Source of the DNA: Cladosporium sp. IMV 00045
Lineage: Eukaryota; Ascomycota; Dothideomycetes; Cladosporiales; Cladosporiaceae
Reading direction: 5' to 3'
Assembly: GCA_001931905.2 (NCBI GenBank)
Contig: MSJI02000643.1
Span: 48,496 to 112,495 of the forward strand
DNA: 64,000 nucleotides
The notes beneath the pieces were generated by a model, which was not told the DNA's origin, made no database searches, and saw only the letters and a program-made list of their open reading frames with translations. Shown one piece after another: positions 33,582 through 45,990 of this stretch; within the stretch, counting starts at the first letter, position 1; each line of letters starts with the position of its first letter. The translations under genes were made by a program, and so were the position numbers.

Positions 33582-35321
33582 ATGAACACCAGAGAGGATA
33601 ATGGGCCGAGCACGCCCATCGATAGAGATACTTCGTTGTCGGAGAACGACGAGACCTCTGGAAACGCCACTGTCGAGCATGCCAAAGCAGCGCCGCTGCA
33701 GCGGCGTTTGAAGTCACGTCACCTACAAATGATCGCAATTGGAGGCACAGTAGGAACAGGCCTGGTACGTAAAACTTGACAAAACATCACCCGGCGCACA
33801 TGGACGTGCCATCAGCATTCAACACGATCGCCTTTGAGACTCTTCCATTCGATTGTAAGGATTTATCGCTGACGGTTGAAGTTCATCGGATCTGGAGGCG
33901 CTCTTGCGAAAGCAGGGCCGGCTGGAGCCCTCATTGCGTATGCCTTTGTTGGTTCTCTTGTCTATTCAGTCATGGTTGCTATCGGGGAGATGACGACCTA
34001 TATCCCGGTTTCTGGAGCCTTCACCATCTATGCTAGCCGCTTCGTGGATAGAAGCTTGGGATTCTCCATGGGCTGGATCTACTGGTTCAACTGGGCAATT
34101 ACCTTCGCTTTGGAACTTACAGCATCGGGCCTCATCATCCAGTATTGGGTGCCTAACGTCAACATTGGGGTTCTGATAGGTGTATTCTGGGCTGTGATCA
34201 CAGCGTTGAATCTCATGCCAGTCTCCGTCTATGGTGAGATCGAATTCTGGTTTGCTAGTGTCAAAGTTGTCACGATTACTGGGTTCCTCATTTTCGGGAT
34301 CTGTATCAATGCTGGTGCAGGGCAGCATGGCTACCTCGGCTTCGAGACCTGGGATGATCCAGGAGCTTTTGCTCCTTTCTTAACAGACGCAAGCAAGACT
34401 CTGGCAGACAATATACCCCTGGCCAAATTTGTTGGCTTATGGGCAGTCATGATTCAGGCTGGTTTCTCATATCAGGGTACTGAACTCGTCGGCATCGCTG
34501 CCGGGGAGACTGCAGACCCACGAAAGAACGTCCCTAAGGCTATCAAACAGACCTTCTGGCGTATCCTTTTCTTCTTCGTATTGACAATCTTCTTTATCGG
34601 AATTCTCATTCCATATGATAATGAGCAGCTGCTTAATAGCACGACCGACGCCGCCAGTTCGCCCCTCGTTATCGCTGCTAGATTAGCCGGGGTCTCTGTG
34701 CTTCCTGATATTATCAACGGAGTATTGTTCACCGTCGTGCTGAGCGCAGCGAATTCGAATGTATTTTCCGGTTCTCGTGTCCTCGTCGGCCTTGCGAACG
34801 AGGGCTTTGCGCCGCAATCATTCAAGAAGACTACTAAGAAAGGTGTCCCATACTATTCAGTGGCTTGTACCGCTGTGTTTGGCTTGCTCGGGTTTATGAA
34901 CGAATCTTCCGACGGCGGTGTCGTTTTCAACTGGTTTATGAATATCTCCGGAGTTGCTGGCTTCATTACATGGGCATGTATTGGCCTGTCACATATCGGC
35001 TTCATGCGAGCACTCGACGCTCAAAGGATTCCTCGTTCCAGCTTGCCATACAAAGCTTTCTTGCAGCCCTACTTCACCTGGTACGGCATTGGCTTCAACG
35101 TCCTCATCATTATCACGCAGGGTTTCCAAGCTTTCGTGCCTTGGAGCACCTCAGACTTCTTTGCGGCATACATCAGCTTGATCTTGTTCGCTATGCTTTA
35201 CACCGGCCATAAATGCGTGACTCGATGCTCGATTGTCAAGCCGGCTGATGCTGACCTCAGTACCGGCATGCAGCAGGCTACCGAACTTCACACAGATGAG
35301 CCGAAGCAGGTGGCCTCTTGA
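33582..35321 (+). CDS. Amino-acid permease (YAT/APC family)
   Basis: Plasma-membrane amino-acid:proton symporter of the yeast amino-acid transporter family. Two exons (33582-33764, 33882-35321), 540 residues, with a 117-nt intron inside the first membrane span; splicing restores MIAIGGTVGTGLFIGSGGAL, the APC signature of TM1. Further hallmarks are GPAGALIAYAFVGSLVYSVM, GEMTTYIPVSGAFTIYASRF, WIYWFNWAITFALELTA, the loop PRKNVPKAIKQTFWRILFFF, and SAANSNVFSGSRVLVGLANE, with about 12 spans in all. The N-terminal 45 residues are cytosolic and Ser/Thr/Asp-rich; the C-tail is short (about 35). Substrate cannot be fixed from sequence. No lesion seen, unlike several neighbours. Confidence 0.93.
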
Positions 35322-36180
35322 TCTGCGTACAGCTGTAAATCTGCTCGGGATATCATTTGTCAACACTCGGTTTGAAGACCGCACAGGCTCCAGGGTTCCG
35401 GAAAGGCACATAGTGCGATTTGGACAGAGGCATAATCATGGGCGACGAAGCACCTCTGGATCTACCAACCTGCCTTACCTCTCCCAGGACACATGGAACC
35501 TATCTGGTGGTGGTTCCACCGCGATCTCTGTACCGAGAGCTTGAGCGGATACCACACCTGTGCCAAACACACCATACGAGTTGTTTCGTAGAAGCTGGGA
35601 ACGGGGCACGTCCAGTCTTTCGGGTCCGAAGACATGTATTCTGCGAAGAATTGTACGATCACATAGTGCATCGGCGGCCAAGGACCGCATATACCTGGAG
35701 ATATTCCCTACAAAGTTGGTAGTCGTTCAATGAGATATTTCTGGTTTTGAGATTCCAGCCTGCTGTGCCTTCCTACCCATCATGGGCTGCATGGTCATCA
35801 AGCTCCCTCATTCGCGACACGTACGTTAGCTGCGCCCGAGCCTCTGCTGGATGACTTGATGATGAATTTTTGAAATCTTACTTACATGAGAATGCGGATC
35901 TTTCTGATGAGGATGAAAAGCTGCTAACACTTCGATCGAACGTTACTTGAAAGGCTCTATACTTCTTGGACGTTGAAGAGCCCTCGACACTCTAAGAAAG
36001 ATGGCGAGAGACCAATGAGATCTTGATTTAACAAATGGAGCTACTGAACATGAGAAGTTGAGTGCACCATTGCAATTATTGAGAATACTACATTGGGGGG
36101 TTGCAAATCGCAAAGTTCTTCGCATCAAATGGCTCGACTCCTGAACTTAAGATCGAGCAAACGAAAGGAGCTGACCTCGT
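35322..36180. other. Intergenic
   Basis: No supported gene. Short frames on both strands lack protein-like composition. Confidence 0.4.
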
Positions 36181-37240
36181 TGTCGGCTTCAAGGCGCCAT
36201 TGATCCACCAGAGGCTAAACTTGGTCGGGGTCCGCCGTTCGGAACAGGGTTTCTATCAACACGTGCAAAGGTGTTTCACCCGCCCACCCGGTATAGTCGC
36301 GCCTGTGGCCCGGCGAAAACCGGTATATCTCCACGAGCGCAGACCACCACATTGAATTATCCATAGTATGAATTGATTCAAACCTCATGGGACGTCTTTG
36401 TGCCGCTCCTCCAGAGAGAATCTTTATTGTAGGCGACTCCAGGCTCATGATAACAACATTGTCCACGAATCTGCAGTGGCCTCTGATGACGATATTTTTC
36501 AGAATCGTCCACGGCATCTCGAGACAATTCCGTAAATTGAGAGAATGCGACATCTCTTTCGGCGGCGCTCAATCGATCGCCAAACGACCATTCTTCCTCT
36601 GCATCACCCCTGGGCTCTCAAGACTTGGTACTCCTACTGCTAGTTCTTTGACAACCATGCCTCCTCGGAGTGAAAGATCTTGGCGGGAGTCACTACCTCC
36701 ACTCATGGATACGACTGCACGAGCAGAGTCCACAACAAAATTTGACATGCAACGAACGGACTCAGCAAAGGGAACGATAATCGAATCATCCGCCGGATGG
36801 TAATCATCAGTCAACTCCGTCCCTGGCTTTGCATGGGGTGTTGCGCCCTGTGCTTTCAGGATATCAGCTATGCTGGACTGGGTTGCTGCAATCGGTCCTC
36901 CCAGATGGCATGCGGCGAAATCATTCTCTGTTGATTCCTGCGAGTCCTGATCCCTTGCGTGATGGAATGCACAGATGCCGCTCTGATCCCAAGAATTCAC
37001 ATCAAATGTCTTCAAAGCGAGCATTGTGATGATGTCCCTACGCTCCTTTCGCACGGCCGTGGTTGTTGCATCAATGCGCGCGAGTGGACTCTCGCTGTCC
37101 TTGTCATCTTCGTCGTCGCTGTCTTTGTCGTTGTCGTTGTCATTTCCGTTTTCGTTTTTGTGCTGTGGCGGATGGGACTTCCGTTCCACTCTCATTAGCA
37201 ATGTGCCCACACAAACACGAGAATCGCCTTCGGCTACCAC
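36181..37240 (-). pseudogene. Decayed ankyrin-type sequence downstream of the NLR gene
   Basis: The minus strand continues past the receptor stop (37283) in other frames. The frame 36569-37240 has a DNA-encoded Asn/Asp-rich tract (ENGNDNDNDKDSDDEDDKDS), then sequence like degenerate ankyrin repeats (DIITMLALKTFDVNSWDQSG, ADILKAQGATPHAKPG). A further frame reaching about 36215 has GETPLHVLIETLFRTADPD, an ankyrin-like helix pair. The frames do not join by plausible introns (the only short intron candidate between the parts is out of phase), so I read this as remnant repeat sequence from an originally longer receptor. It could instead be independent junk. Confidence 0.4.
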
Positions 37241-37282
37241 ATCTTCAATTATTAGTCTGCGGAAGCGAGGCCGACGGCATGA

Positions 37283-40200
37283 TCACATTAGTGGGTTCAT
37301 TTGCTGATTGTCCAAAGTGTTAGCATCGGCCTTACGATTGAGCAGCCTTTCGACAGTTGCAAGATGGCCATTCTCGGCCGCAATGGAGAGTGCAGTACGG
37401 CCTGCGGGTCCTCGCACTTCCAGATTCGAAGTTTTCGCGATCAACTTTGAGATGATTGATGTCACATAATCTTGTGAATAGCTCAATTCTGCCGGTTCAT
37501 GTGCAGTATTGCTGATGGGATGGTCGAACACGATAGCGGAGCCAAGCCAGACCTTGGATGTTCCTTTGATGACACATCCACGGATATTCTGAATAGTGCG
37601 AGGAGACCACAGAGCTCGCAGCAGAGCATTCATTCCTTCAGAGTCTGTGATGTTTGGGTCGGCGCCTCTGTCGAGTAGATCATCTACCATTTTCCACCTG
37701 TGGTTCATTGCTGCGGTGGAGATTAATGTCTGGCCCTTTTGGTCTCGTACGTTTATCTCCGCGTCATGCTCGATGAGTGTAGAGATCAAAGCCTCTCGTT
37801 CCGGTCGTGGGAACCGTAACGCGCTGTCTAGCCATGTAGATTTGCCCATAGCAGTCTGATTGACGATGTCGATGTCTCCCACGAACGCGATTGAATCGCC
37901 CTTCACGACAAAATTCTCGTACAAAGTATCGTGTACCCCAGTCTGCTGTTTCAAAGCTGAAATAGAAGGTGGATCTCCATTGACGTCTGCAATATTCACG
38001 TTTGCACCAGCTTCAAGGAGTCTGGCTACCACAGCCGTATGATTCTTGAGAACAGCGTGATGTAAAGCTGTAAGCTCAGCTTCATCTTGAGAGTCCACGC
38101 TGGCACCTGCATCAACCAGCACTGATGTCGCCGCTACCTTGCCGTTCATTGCTGCAACGATGAGAGGCGTTCTCGTCTTGTCGTGAATATCTTCCTCGAG
38201 AACTTGTATGCAGGTGTTAATGTTCGCACCAGTCTTGACGATCTTGCGAAGCAGACGCCCGTCAAGAAAAGCCTCTTGTTTCATCCAACATTCGAGTGAC
38301 TCCAACTTGTCTTGATCGAACGTAGCTTGCCAGGGGAAATGCTGGTCTAGGGAGTCTCGACATCTAGAGGCATGTGTCTGTAATGACTTTTTTGCGTATG
38401 TGCGAATCTTCAAAATGCTAGGTCCGTATCTTTCTTCAATTCCAGAAGTAGATTTGGATATGCTCTGAAACGCGACTTGGAAAGCGCAAAGGTTCGCTTG
38501 CTCAATATCTGTGCAGTAGATCTGGCGAACAAGCCAGAGAGCAGCTGTTCGCGGTAAGACTCTCGAGTGTCGGTATAGACGTAGACATAACACGCCTGGA
38601 CTCGCAATGCGCTTACGACGGCTCGGGGTCATCCAGCTTCGTGTCAGAGCCGCAAAACGTAAGAGCACCAAAGACAGCTGGATCTTGGAGAGAAACCTGT
38701 TGAGAACGAATGCTAAAGATGCCACCACGAGGCACAGGAATACTGAATGGCATACGTCGTACGATCGCAGAGACGTAGTTTGCAGGAGGTACTCTGCCAC
38801 TGTGGGATGAATGAAATCGACGACCCCTTGAGCATCAACGCTCACAAGATCGGTGCACTTCTCAAGGCACCCTTTGAGCTCCCACACTTCGGTTGCGGAA
38901 GGTTGAGTCACATCGTTCGCCAAGTACTGCAAGTCAGGCAAAAGACAGAAGGCGTTCCCAGGTAGAAGCGATCGAGCAACTGCAATGTCCATTATTGTAA
39001 GATCGGCAAGCGCTGCTAGGCGTATGTGCAGTAGAAACCGCACTTCACTTGCATTTGAGGCCTCAACGCGGCACAGAATTTCGTCATAAAACGCAAAAAG
39101 ATCTTTCGGTATGGTTCTCAGTCGGGGGAGAGATTGCAAATTGTTGGTGATGAGTTCAAGTTCACGGATGGCAAGGGAAATCCAGAGGTGACTTCCACTG
39201 CTGCGGTTCAGCAGCTCGAATTTGATATCCAACTGAAGTTCAGGATCATAGGATTTGTCCTGGGCTAGGTAATCGACCCGTTCATCAACGACACGCTCAA
39301 GGTCACCCTGGAGTCTGTCGCCTTGCATGCAGATTTTTTGTTTATCGCTCAGCCGGGCTGGCGAAAAATGATGGTCCGAACGACAGGTCAAGATTAGTCG
39401 GACTCGACCTTGGAAAACGCCATGTTCGAGTCGCAGAAAGTGATTGAGCAAGATTTTGCGCTGCTTCTCAGGGCACTCATCGAGAGCGTCTACCAACAGT
39501 ACGAAGCGCGTCGCTGATGAGACGTTCAGTGTCTCAACGAATGCCTGCCAGAGCGATTGAAAGTCGCTCAGTATTTCCGCATGGGCCTCCCTTCGAGCAG
39601 CGAAGGCAGAACGCAGGTCCTGAAGATATCGCTCAGATCGAGCGAGGTGATGTAGCCAGCCCTGAAGTATAGAGAGCGCTGTTGAGCGGTGACGGTCTCG
39701 CGCTGTGCAAAAGAAAAATGCGAAGTAGACTGCATCGTTTTCGGTGTTGGTGATTTCGGCCTCTATCTTCTCAGCGAGATAGGTTGACATCATTGTTTTT
39801 CCCGAGCCCGCATTGCCAGTGATCGCAAGTAGGCCCAGACCATTCTTGTGCGAGTTCCACCAGCTTTTGTACGCAACATCCTCCAGGATCCACTGGCAAG
39901 TGCCTGCGGCCCGCTCTCCTCGCTGGTCCAGGATTCTCGATTTGTCGTCTAAAGGTGTAGTTCGACCAACGAGAATCTCGTGGAGCTGAAGAGAGGCTTG
40001 CTTGGAGTCTGTGTTGAAATCAGTCTAAGGGTCACAACGAGCCTATTGCAGGAATGGCTGGATCGCCATAGTGGAAGGCCTACGGGAAGGGACCTCAGAA
40101 TAGTAGTTCGACTGATTCAACCCATAGCTGAAATTTTGATTGTTACCTAATTTCAAGGACATCAGTAAGACCCAAGGAAATGCGCGGCGATGCCTCTGCT

Positions 40201-40919
40201 TCAGACCAAAAAGAAACTTGGAAGTCCGCCCAAAACTCCGTTCGTCAACAGCACACAACGATGAAGGGACGTCTTCATTTCGCCGCGTTCGTACCTCCTT
40301 TGTAATTGTTGATCGTCTCTGCATTGTTCATTTCTGCGTCTTTGCCTTTGTTGATATAATTCTTCTGCGTCCCGGACCCGGAATTGCCAAACTGATCTCC
40401 AGAACCATAGTGCGCGAATTGAGAACGATCATTGTCATCTTCAACACGCGCGAGCTGTTCAACGGCGTCTTTGATGTCCGAGATCGCGTCATGATCTTCA
40501 AGCAGTGTTTGCTGTGCCAAAAGACCTAGATCTGCCAGCACAGCGTCCGTCTTCTCCTTCGCCGAGTTGCTCTTCGATTTGATGCCAACTGCTTTCTTCA
40601 AGCGTTCCGCCTTCGATGCATCCTTTGGGGGGATACATCTGTCGAAGAGATCTCTGATCCCTTTGGCGTTTTCTCGACACCGTTCCAGGATCGGTACCGC
40701 TGATTTTCGCCCTTCTTCATCAACCGGCTTCGACTCGATTCTTTCGCCGGCAAGGTTCAAAATGTGAATGACCAAGGGAACTTGTTCAGCACAAGCGCGT
40801 ATCTTCGCCGGAAGGCCTTGTGCATCGTGCGCTGCGTCCCATATTGCGTCGCATGCCTCCCAAATGGCGATAGTTGAGGATATGATGCCCAAGACCAAGC
40901 CAACCTCAGCGCCCGACAT
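37283..40919 (-). CDS. NLR-like receptor: SesA - sigma-type linker - NACHT - ankyrin
   Basis: My model has three exons, 40295-40919, 40094-40146 (53 nt) and 37283-40024, giving 1,139 residues. Residues 1-165 match the SesA domain of fungal STAND proteins (MSGAEVGLVLGIISSTIAIW, AAHDAQGLPAKIRACAEQVP, LFDRCIPPKDASKAERL). Residues 170-226 are Gly/Asn/Gln/Tyr-rich with sigma-type amyloid features (GSGDQFGNSGSGTQKNY, INNYKGGNNQNFSYGLNQ). A linker GTCQWILEDV precedes the NACHT P-loop GNAGSGKT (about 296-303) and Walker B FVLLVDALDECPE (about 400-412). After a helical region, ankyrin repeats begin around TRTPLIVAAMNGKVAATSVL and ALHHAVLKNHTAVVARLLEA. Such proteins act in heterokaryon incompatibility or non-self recognition. 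The second intron has a weak donor (gtccct). The N-terminal exon could instead be a separate gene ending at 40275. Confidence 0.7.
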
Positions 40920-43529
40920 ATTGACTATACACGGTAGCTGTTGATCTGGCGGGCTAATGGAAATTGGGCACCTTTGAGTCGGTGGCCGCGTGAGTAGATT
41001 TGATGGTGTTACTCAGAGGAAGGGAGGTGGCAGTCAACCTCAGCTGAAGATGATGAGGCTGCGTGCCGCCTACTATAGGTAGGCGCCTGACTGAGTGGGT
41101 TGCCTTTGCTGGCGTACTTGGCCATGAATGTACAGATCGGCTCGCAGCTAATGTGGGACGTCTATTGAGGTCAAGCTGAGACTTGCATCTTTGGCTTGCA
41201 GCTTGTGCATCACGGGAACAGTGATAAGCGAACCCCTCTTACTTGCATGAAGGCACTTTACTGCCACAATTCGCGCAGACTTCCAGCGGTCTTGTCAGAG
41301 AAAATTGATGTTTCTAGCAGCAGCGGTATCAGCTCATGTGTCGGGTGTGTTACATTGGTGGACCATACTCATCTTTTGATCATCGTGAAGAAGATCGAGG
41401 GTCGTGTTGTGATGTTTATTCGATCATTCGCTCATGTCACAGAAGAGATGGAGACGCAGCAGACCACGCTGATCCGTCTTGATGCAGCTACACCCCGTCA
41501 ATTGGATGATAGCATATTGGTGGCATGATCGTCGGAAGAGGAAGAATCATCTCAACCACTGCCATTTGCCTTTTTTTCTTTTTTTGCATCTTCTGTTTAA
41601 TAGCAATGCAAAGGACAGGAACGATCGCTTGTGATTGACTGAGCACCTCTTTCACAACCACACTGGTGAGCTCCTTCTGTATTCCCTCTTTCACCTCTTT
41701 GCTCATTGGTCAACATGCCACATGGCCGCTCTGTACTGGATACAAAAGACCCGCTCGTGCAACTTCAGAAATGACATACCCTCGCACGACCATTTGTCGA
41801 ATCCTGTTATTGACTATCTTTCAGTGGCTCCTCCTTGCTCCTTGGAGGTCATCATTGCTTATTTTCATTGTCGCAATTTTCACCCAGCTTGCAAAATTAC
41901 AGTAGCTTAAGGGAAATACGGTTGGAACACGTTTTTGGCAAGAATCAAGGTCAATATAGGAACCCCCTCCAATCAGTTTCCGCTCGCTTGCAGCAAGAGG
42001 TTGCCTGGTCTTACTTGGGCATTCTGCCCCCAATAACTCAAGTTTGCTTTGCTTATTCCCACCGACCTGTAACCAGACCCCAGCGTTCGGAAGCAGTTTG
42101 TGTGACCATAGTGGAAGCCTGGGATCGGCGACGAAAATGAAGATATTTGTCCTGATCACATTCAAGCATCTGGTGATGTGGTACTCATGGACGCGTTGCA
42201 AACGATGCTTTGCAGAGGTTTGCCTTCCCACACAATTGTCTCGAGTCGACAAATTCCAGGTACAAGATATCCCAGAACCTTCGCACGTGGAAGGAATCCA
42301 CGAGGTCCTAAGTAGATATCACAGCTCGGCCAAACAAGCATTGATTCAGGCACAATCACATATCAGAGGAAGCTTTCACAAATGAATGACATCGGTTTTA
42401 CTCCATTAGGAAACTTGCAATGGAGAGAAATCAAAGGCAACTCCAAGTAAAACTGACTCTTCTAAGCTTACGTATAACGTAACCTCATAGCTGCAACAAT
42501 GATGCTTTCATCAACAAACTGGTACTAAAGGACACATACAATCGTTTGGACAAACCAAGAAGGTGGATAGCAATCAGAATCCAGTGACTCCGCAAGCACT
42601 CGCTGCATGAGGACTCCTCCAGTCTCATTGTTATAAGAAACCCCCTCGTACGTCCAATGCGATCTGCAGCTCACAGGCGGCGTGAAAATTGTGATTAATG
42701 AATTAAAGATTGTCGTTGACATGATGACCAAGATCTGGCCTTCTGGCTCCTAGGACGATAGGCAGAGGTGGGTGGATGAGGTCTCTGAGGTCGTCCGTTG
42801 CGTGCAACGCTGCTTGACCGTAGTTTCTAGTGTGGTGTTTTAACCATGCGGTTGAGCAGAAGGCAGCAGGATCTGTTTCAGCTGCCTCGAGAAGTCTAGC
42901 ATGGCCGTGGGAGTTTGATCCACCTCAGCCGCGAATTGTAGCTTATCGCCATTTTAACAGGAAAGGAAAAGCGAAGTGGCGTAGCCGGCCTCAGCGATCA
43001 AATCTGCTTGGGCCCAGTTATGCATCTATCAACCGTTGTCTGCGGGCATCCTCGCTGGTAGCCAACGAGAAAGGTCCACGTGCAGAATCTTTAAATACTT
43101 CCAGTGCCACCTACAAGCTGCCAAATTGTAGATGCAGAACGCCCGGCAGTGGCGTTGGTGGCAATGGCTTGGATCTGGCAAAGCTAGGGATTGTGCCTGG
43201 GTTACACGGGCGGTCACACAGTTGAGCGGCGACATGAAACCGGGCGGGCCAGTTCTGTAGCACAGACGCTTTTATTGGGGGATGTTTGCGGGCTGGTACA
43301 CACAAACGAAGGAACCGGTCTGGTAGGATCATACCTAGAAACAGTGGATCGCAACCTCTGTCGAAGCGCAGTGTGATGTAGATGCCCATGTGGCCCTGTG
43401 CTGAAAGGGACGTCTTCGCTTGCGAGCAACGATTTCATAGCCAGCAAGCAAAATTGTGGGAGCCGACTGCTCTTGCAGCCTTGACTGACACAGACCCATC
43501 GTCATGATTGCCGTACTGTTCTCGGTTCA
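40920..43529. other. Long gene-poor region
   Basis: About 2.6 kb without a supported gene. The first part is the presumed promoter of the NLR-like gene. T-rich runs lie near 41568-41585. A few open frames up to 131 codons occur but show no recognisable motif and would need unusual composition. Confidence 0.45.
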
Positions 43530-44964
43530 TCATTTGCACCTAGTTTGTCTTGTTGTCGACCCTACCTGCCAGCCCTCTTGTCCGCAGGCGGGCATGTTGC
43601 GTGCGAAATCTACGATACGATCTTTTAACCATCCAGACTCCGTTCCAGTACTCTGCTTGCCAAGTCGAGGATCGACGCGAGTCTTGCACTTCTTGGTCTC
43701 CTGCACGAAGGAATATTGCTTGCATGAAACCTGTGCCTCACATTTGGCACGACAATCATTGATGTCGCTCACTTCGACTTCGCCTTCGTCGCTAAGATTG
43801 TCCCATTCCGCTTTGTCGCCTTCCATCATCTGGGGCATGACATGGTCTTTGAACACTTGACCGTGTGTCAAGAAATCTGAATGCTGCATCCCTATCAGCT
43901 TGTCATTCGAGTTATATTTTATAAGCTGAACCCACATTCTCGTGTGTGCCTATCCACCGCTGCTCGAAGTCCCATAGGTCTTTAATCATGTCCGAAGACA
44001 TGTGATGATACGAGATCGTAGGCATACACCATTCTCGTAAAGATGCAGCAGGCGGATAGCGTCCATCAGGACCTGCGTACGCTACGAGGCCTGGATAATC
44101 GCCCTGGAAGTGCGGCCAAGCGTCCGTACAAGATACTCCAGCGGCGTCAAACGACTTGCCGAGAACATAGTCACCGGCCCACTGTTGATCGGTCAAGGCT
44201 TCTACTTCAGCCTTGTGTGTGGAATAACGTTGAGTTGCTAGACTCATGGCGGGCTGCGAGGCAACGAAGCCAGAACCTCCATGCGCAAAAAGATGCTCCC
44301 CAAGACATGTTCCGGCCCCTATATAGTGCGGTTTGGTGTGATCCAAGAGGGAAAGATACTGCAGCAGCATTGACCACAATAAGAAGGTATCTGCCTCGAT
44401 AAAGACATACCACTTCATGTCCGGATACTCGTGTATGGTTCTATTGACTATGGGCATGAATTTCCATTTGTCCAACTTCCAGCCAGGGTTCTGAGTATTG
44501 CCGCCCATGCGTTCAAATGCCTCGGGAGATCCGCTTAGTTCTGAGAGGTCCAATGTTGCTCTGCCATCACGCTGGATCCGTCGATAGATGTCAAAGTCCT
44601 TGTGGTCCGCTTTGATGCCGTCGCTCACGGGACTCAGCGCGTCCAGTATATGTTCACCATGGTACCATTCTTCCAGGTCCGAGAAAATCAAGTAGTGCGG
44701 AAAACAGCGCAAAGAAGTGGATAGGTGAGCGGCAAATCTGTCATCAAGCTCCGTAGATCCGGTTCTCAATATGACCAATGTCTCTTGTGCGCCTGGCAAA
44801 TCCCGACAGGGTAGTTGTGACGGTTCTTCGTTGAGCCTCGGAGCCGCCTGTGATAGATGAATGGTCAAGTGTGTATGCCAGTAAATGAATAGTGTAAGGC
44901 AGATGAGAAGTATTGAGGCGGCACTTCTTCCTGTCCCTCTTGCACGCAAGGAAATGGCCGGCAT
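43530..44964 (-). CDS. GT31-like (Fringe-type) glycosyltransferase with C-terminal PAN-like domain
   Basis: Two exons (43932-44964, 43530-43891) with a 40-nt intron give 464 residues; the intron is required because the first exon alone stops at ENVGSAYKI. The protein is a type II membrane protein: a short basic N-terminus (RARGTGRSA) and one span ASILLICLTLFIYWHTHL. The lumenal catalytic part has LVILRTGSTELDDRF, CFPHYLIFSDLEEWYHGEHI, WKLDKWKFMPIVNRT, and the metal-binding type motif WYVFIEADTFLLW (EAD in place of DxD, as in many fungal members), then HGGSGFVAS. After splicing, WDNLSDEGEVEV, then CRAKCEAQVSCKQYSF and CKTRVDPRLGK form a small Cys domain of PAN/apple type. It likely works in the Golgi on wall or protein glycans; the substrate is unknown. 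Confidence 0.8.
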
Positions 44965-45990
44965 TCAGTTTAATTTCCAGGCTGAAGCATCCAACAGCAA
45001 GTCGAGATGTCCGTGGCAAGAAGCTCCAGTGTGCTAGTGACGCCGGTGAATGCAACGAGTAACGGATCGGTGAAATCTTCTAAGATCAGAACGAGAATTA
45101 ACGAAATCCTACCTTACGAATATACCGTACTCAGAGCCGATTGTGCTACGCTTGTCCGGCAGAGCATGTTAGCAGCGGCATGCACCAGAGGGTCCTTCTG
45201 CAGGCGAAAGATGAGGCGGGCACCGATACGCCTCTCCGAACTCGTGTAGGCGTGGCGTCGTGGGCCAAGGAGCGTATCGCTCACAGTCCTGATTCCTCCA
45301 TTCCCCTGTGCAGTGCTTCGTCAAGGGTGGAGATCGTTTAGCCTATGCGGCTTCGTCACATCCAGCCTATTGGTCCGGCTGCGCGAAGCGCTGCCCTAAC
45401 AAAAGCACTACCTCCTATTGAAACCACCAATATGGTGTCCAAAGAATCCAGCGAGTTTTCTTTTCTTTTCTCTTCAACGCGCGGATGGAAGTCCGCGGAT
45501 ACACCTCTGCGATTCGACATGATCATATTAAGATGAGAGTGATCTAGCGCGATGATAGCTGGATGACCGCGCGTGTGGTGGCGTAATCGCGAGCGTAAAG
45601 TTAGGATCTCTCACTGACTCTTCAACAGAGGCTCTCTGGCTAGAAGCTGGCGCATCGTTGCCCACGTTAGTTGAAACATGTTCTATTCCTGCGTGATATC
45701 TGCACACTGAGCGCGTATGCGAGGATGAGGCGCAACAAAAAATCGATTTCGAGAGATAGAGGATCGCACCGGTGTAGTGGGCACCGTAGACAAGGCCATT
45801 CGCTTCGCAGTCTTATCACTCTGGCGGCGCTAATACTCACGCACCTCGACTCATATCTGCGATATATGCAGCGCAGGGATGATTGAGATGCTCTTTTGCG
45901 TCTTCTTTCCCATTCTTGACATACGAGGGTGACCCTATTATCGTCTACTTGCTACCCTGTCGATCCGCCTGCAAAACTACGACCGCGACA
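44965..45990. other. Intergenic
   Basis: Upstream of the GT31-like gene (-) and the surface protein gene (+). No supported gene; several short frames only. Confidence 0.4.

Noticed and set aside
40275..40919. SesA frame as an independent short effector gene
   Set aside because: Not fully excluded, but in-phase splicing to the sigma-like exon and NACHT exon is available, so the fused model was preferred.
42830..43225. 131-codon plus-strand frame
   Set aside because: No recognisable motif and unbalanced composition; treated as chance.
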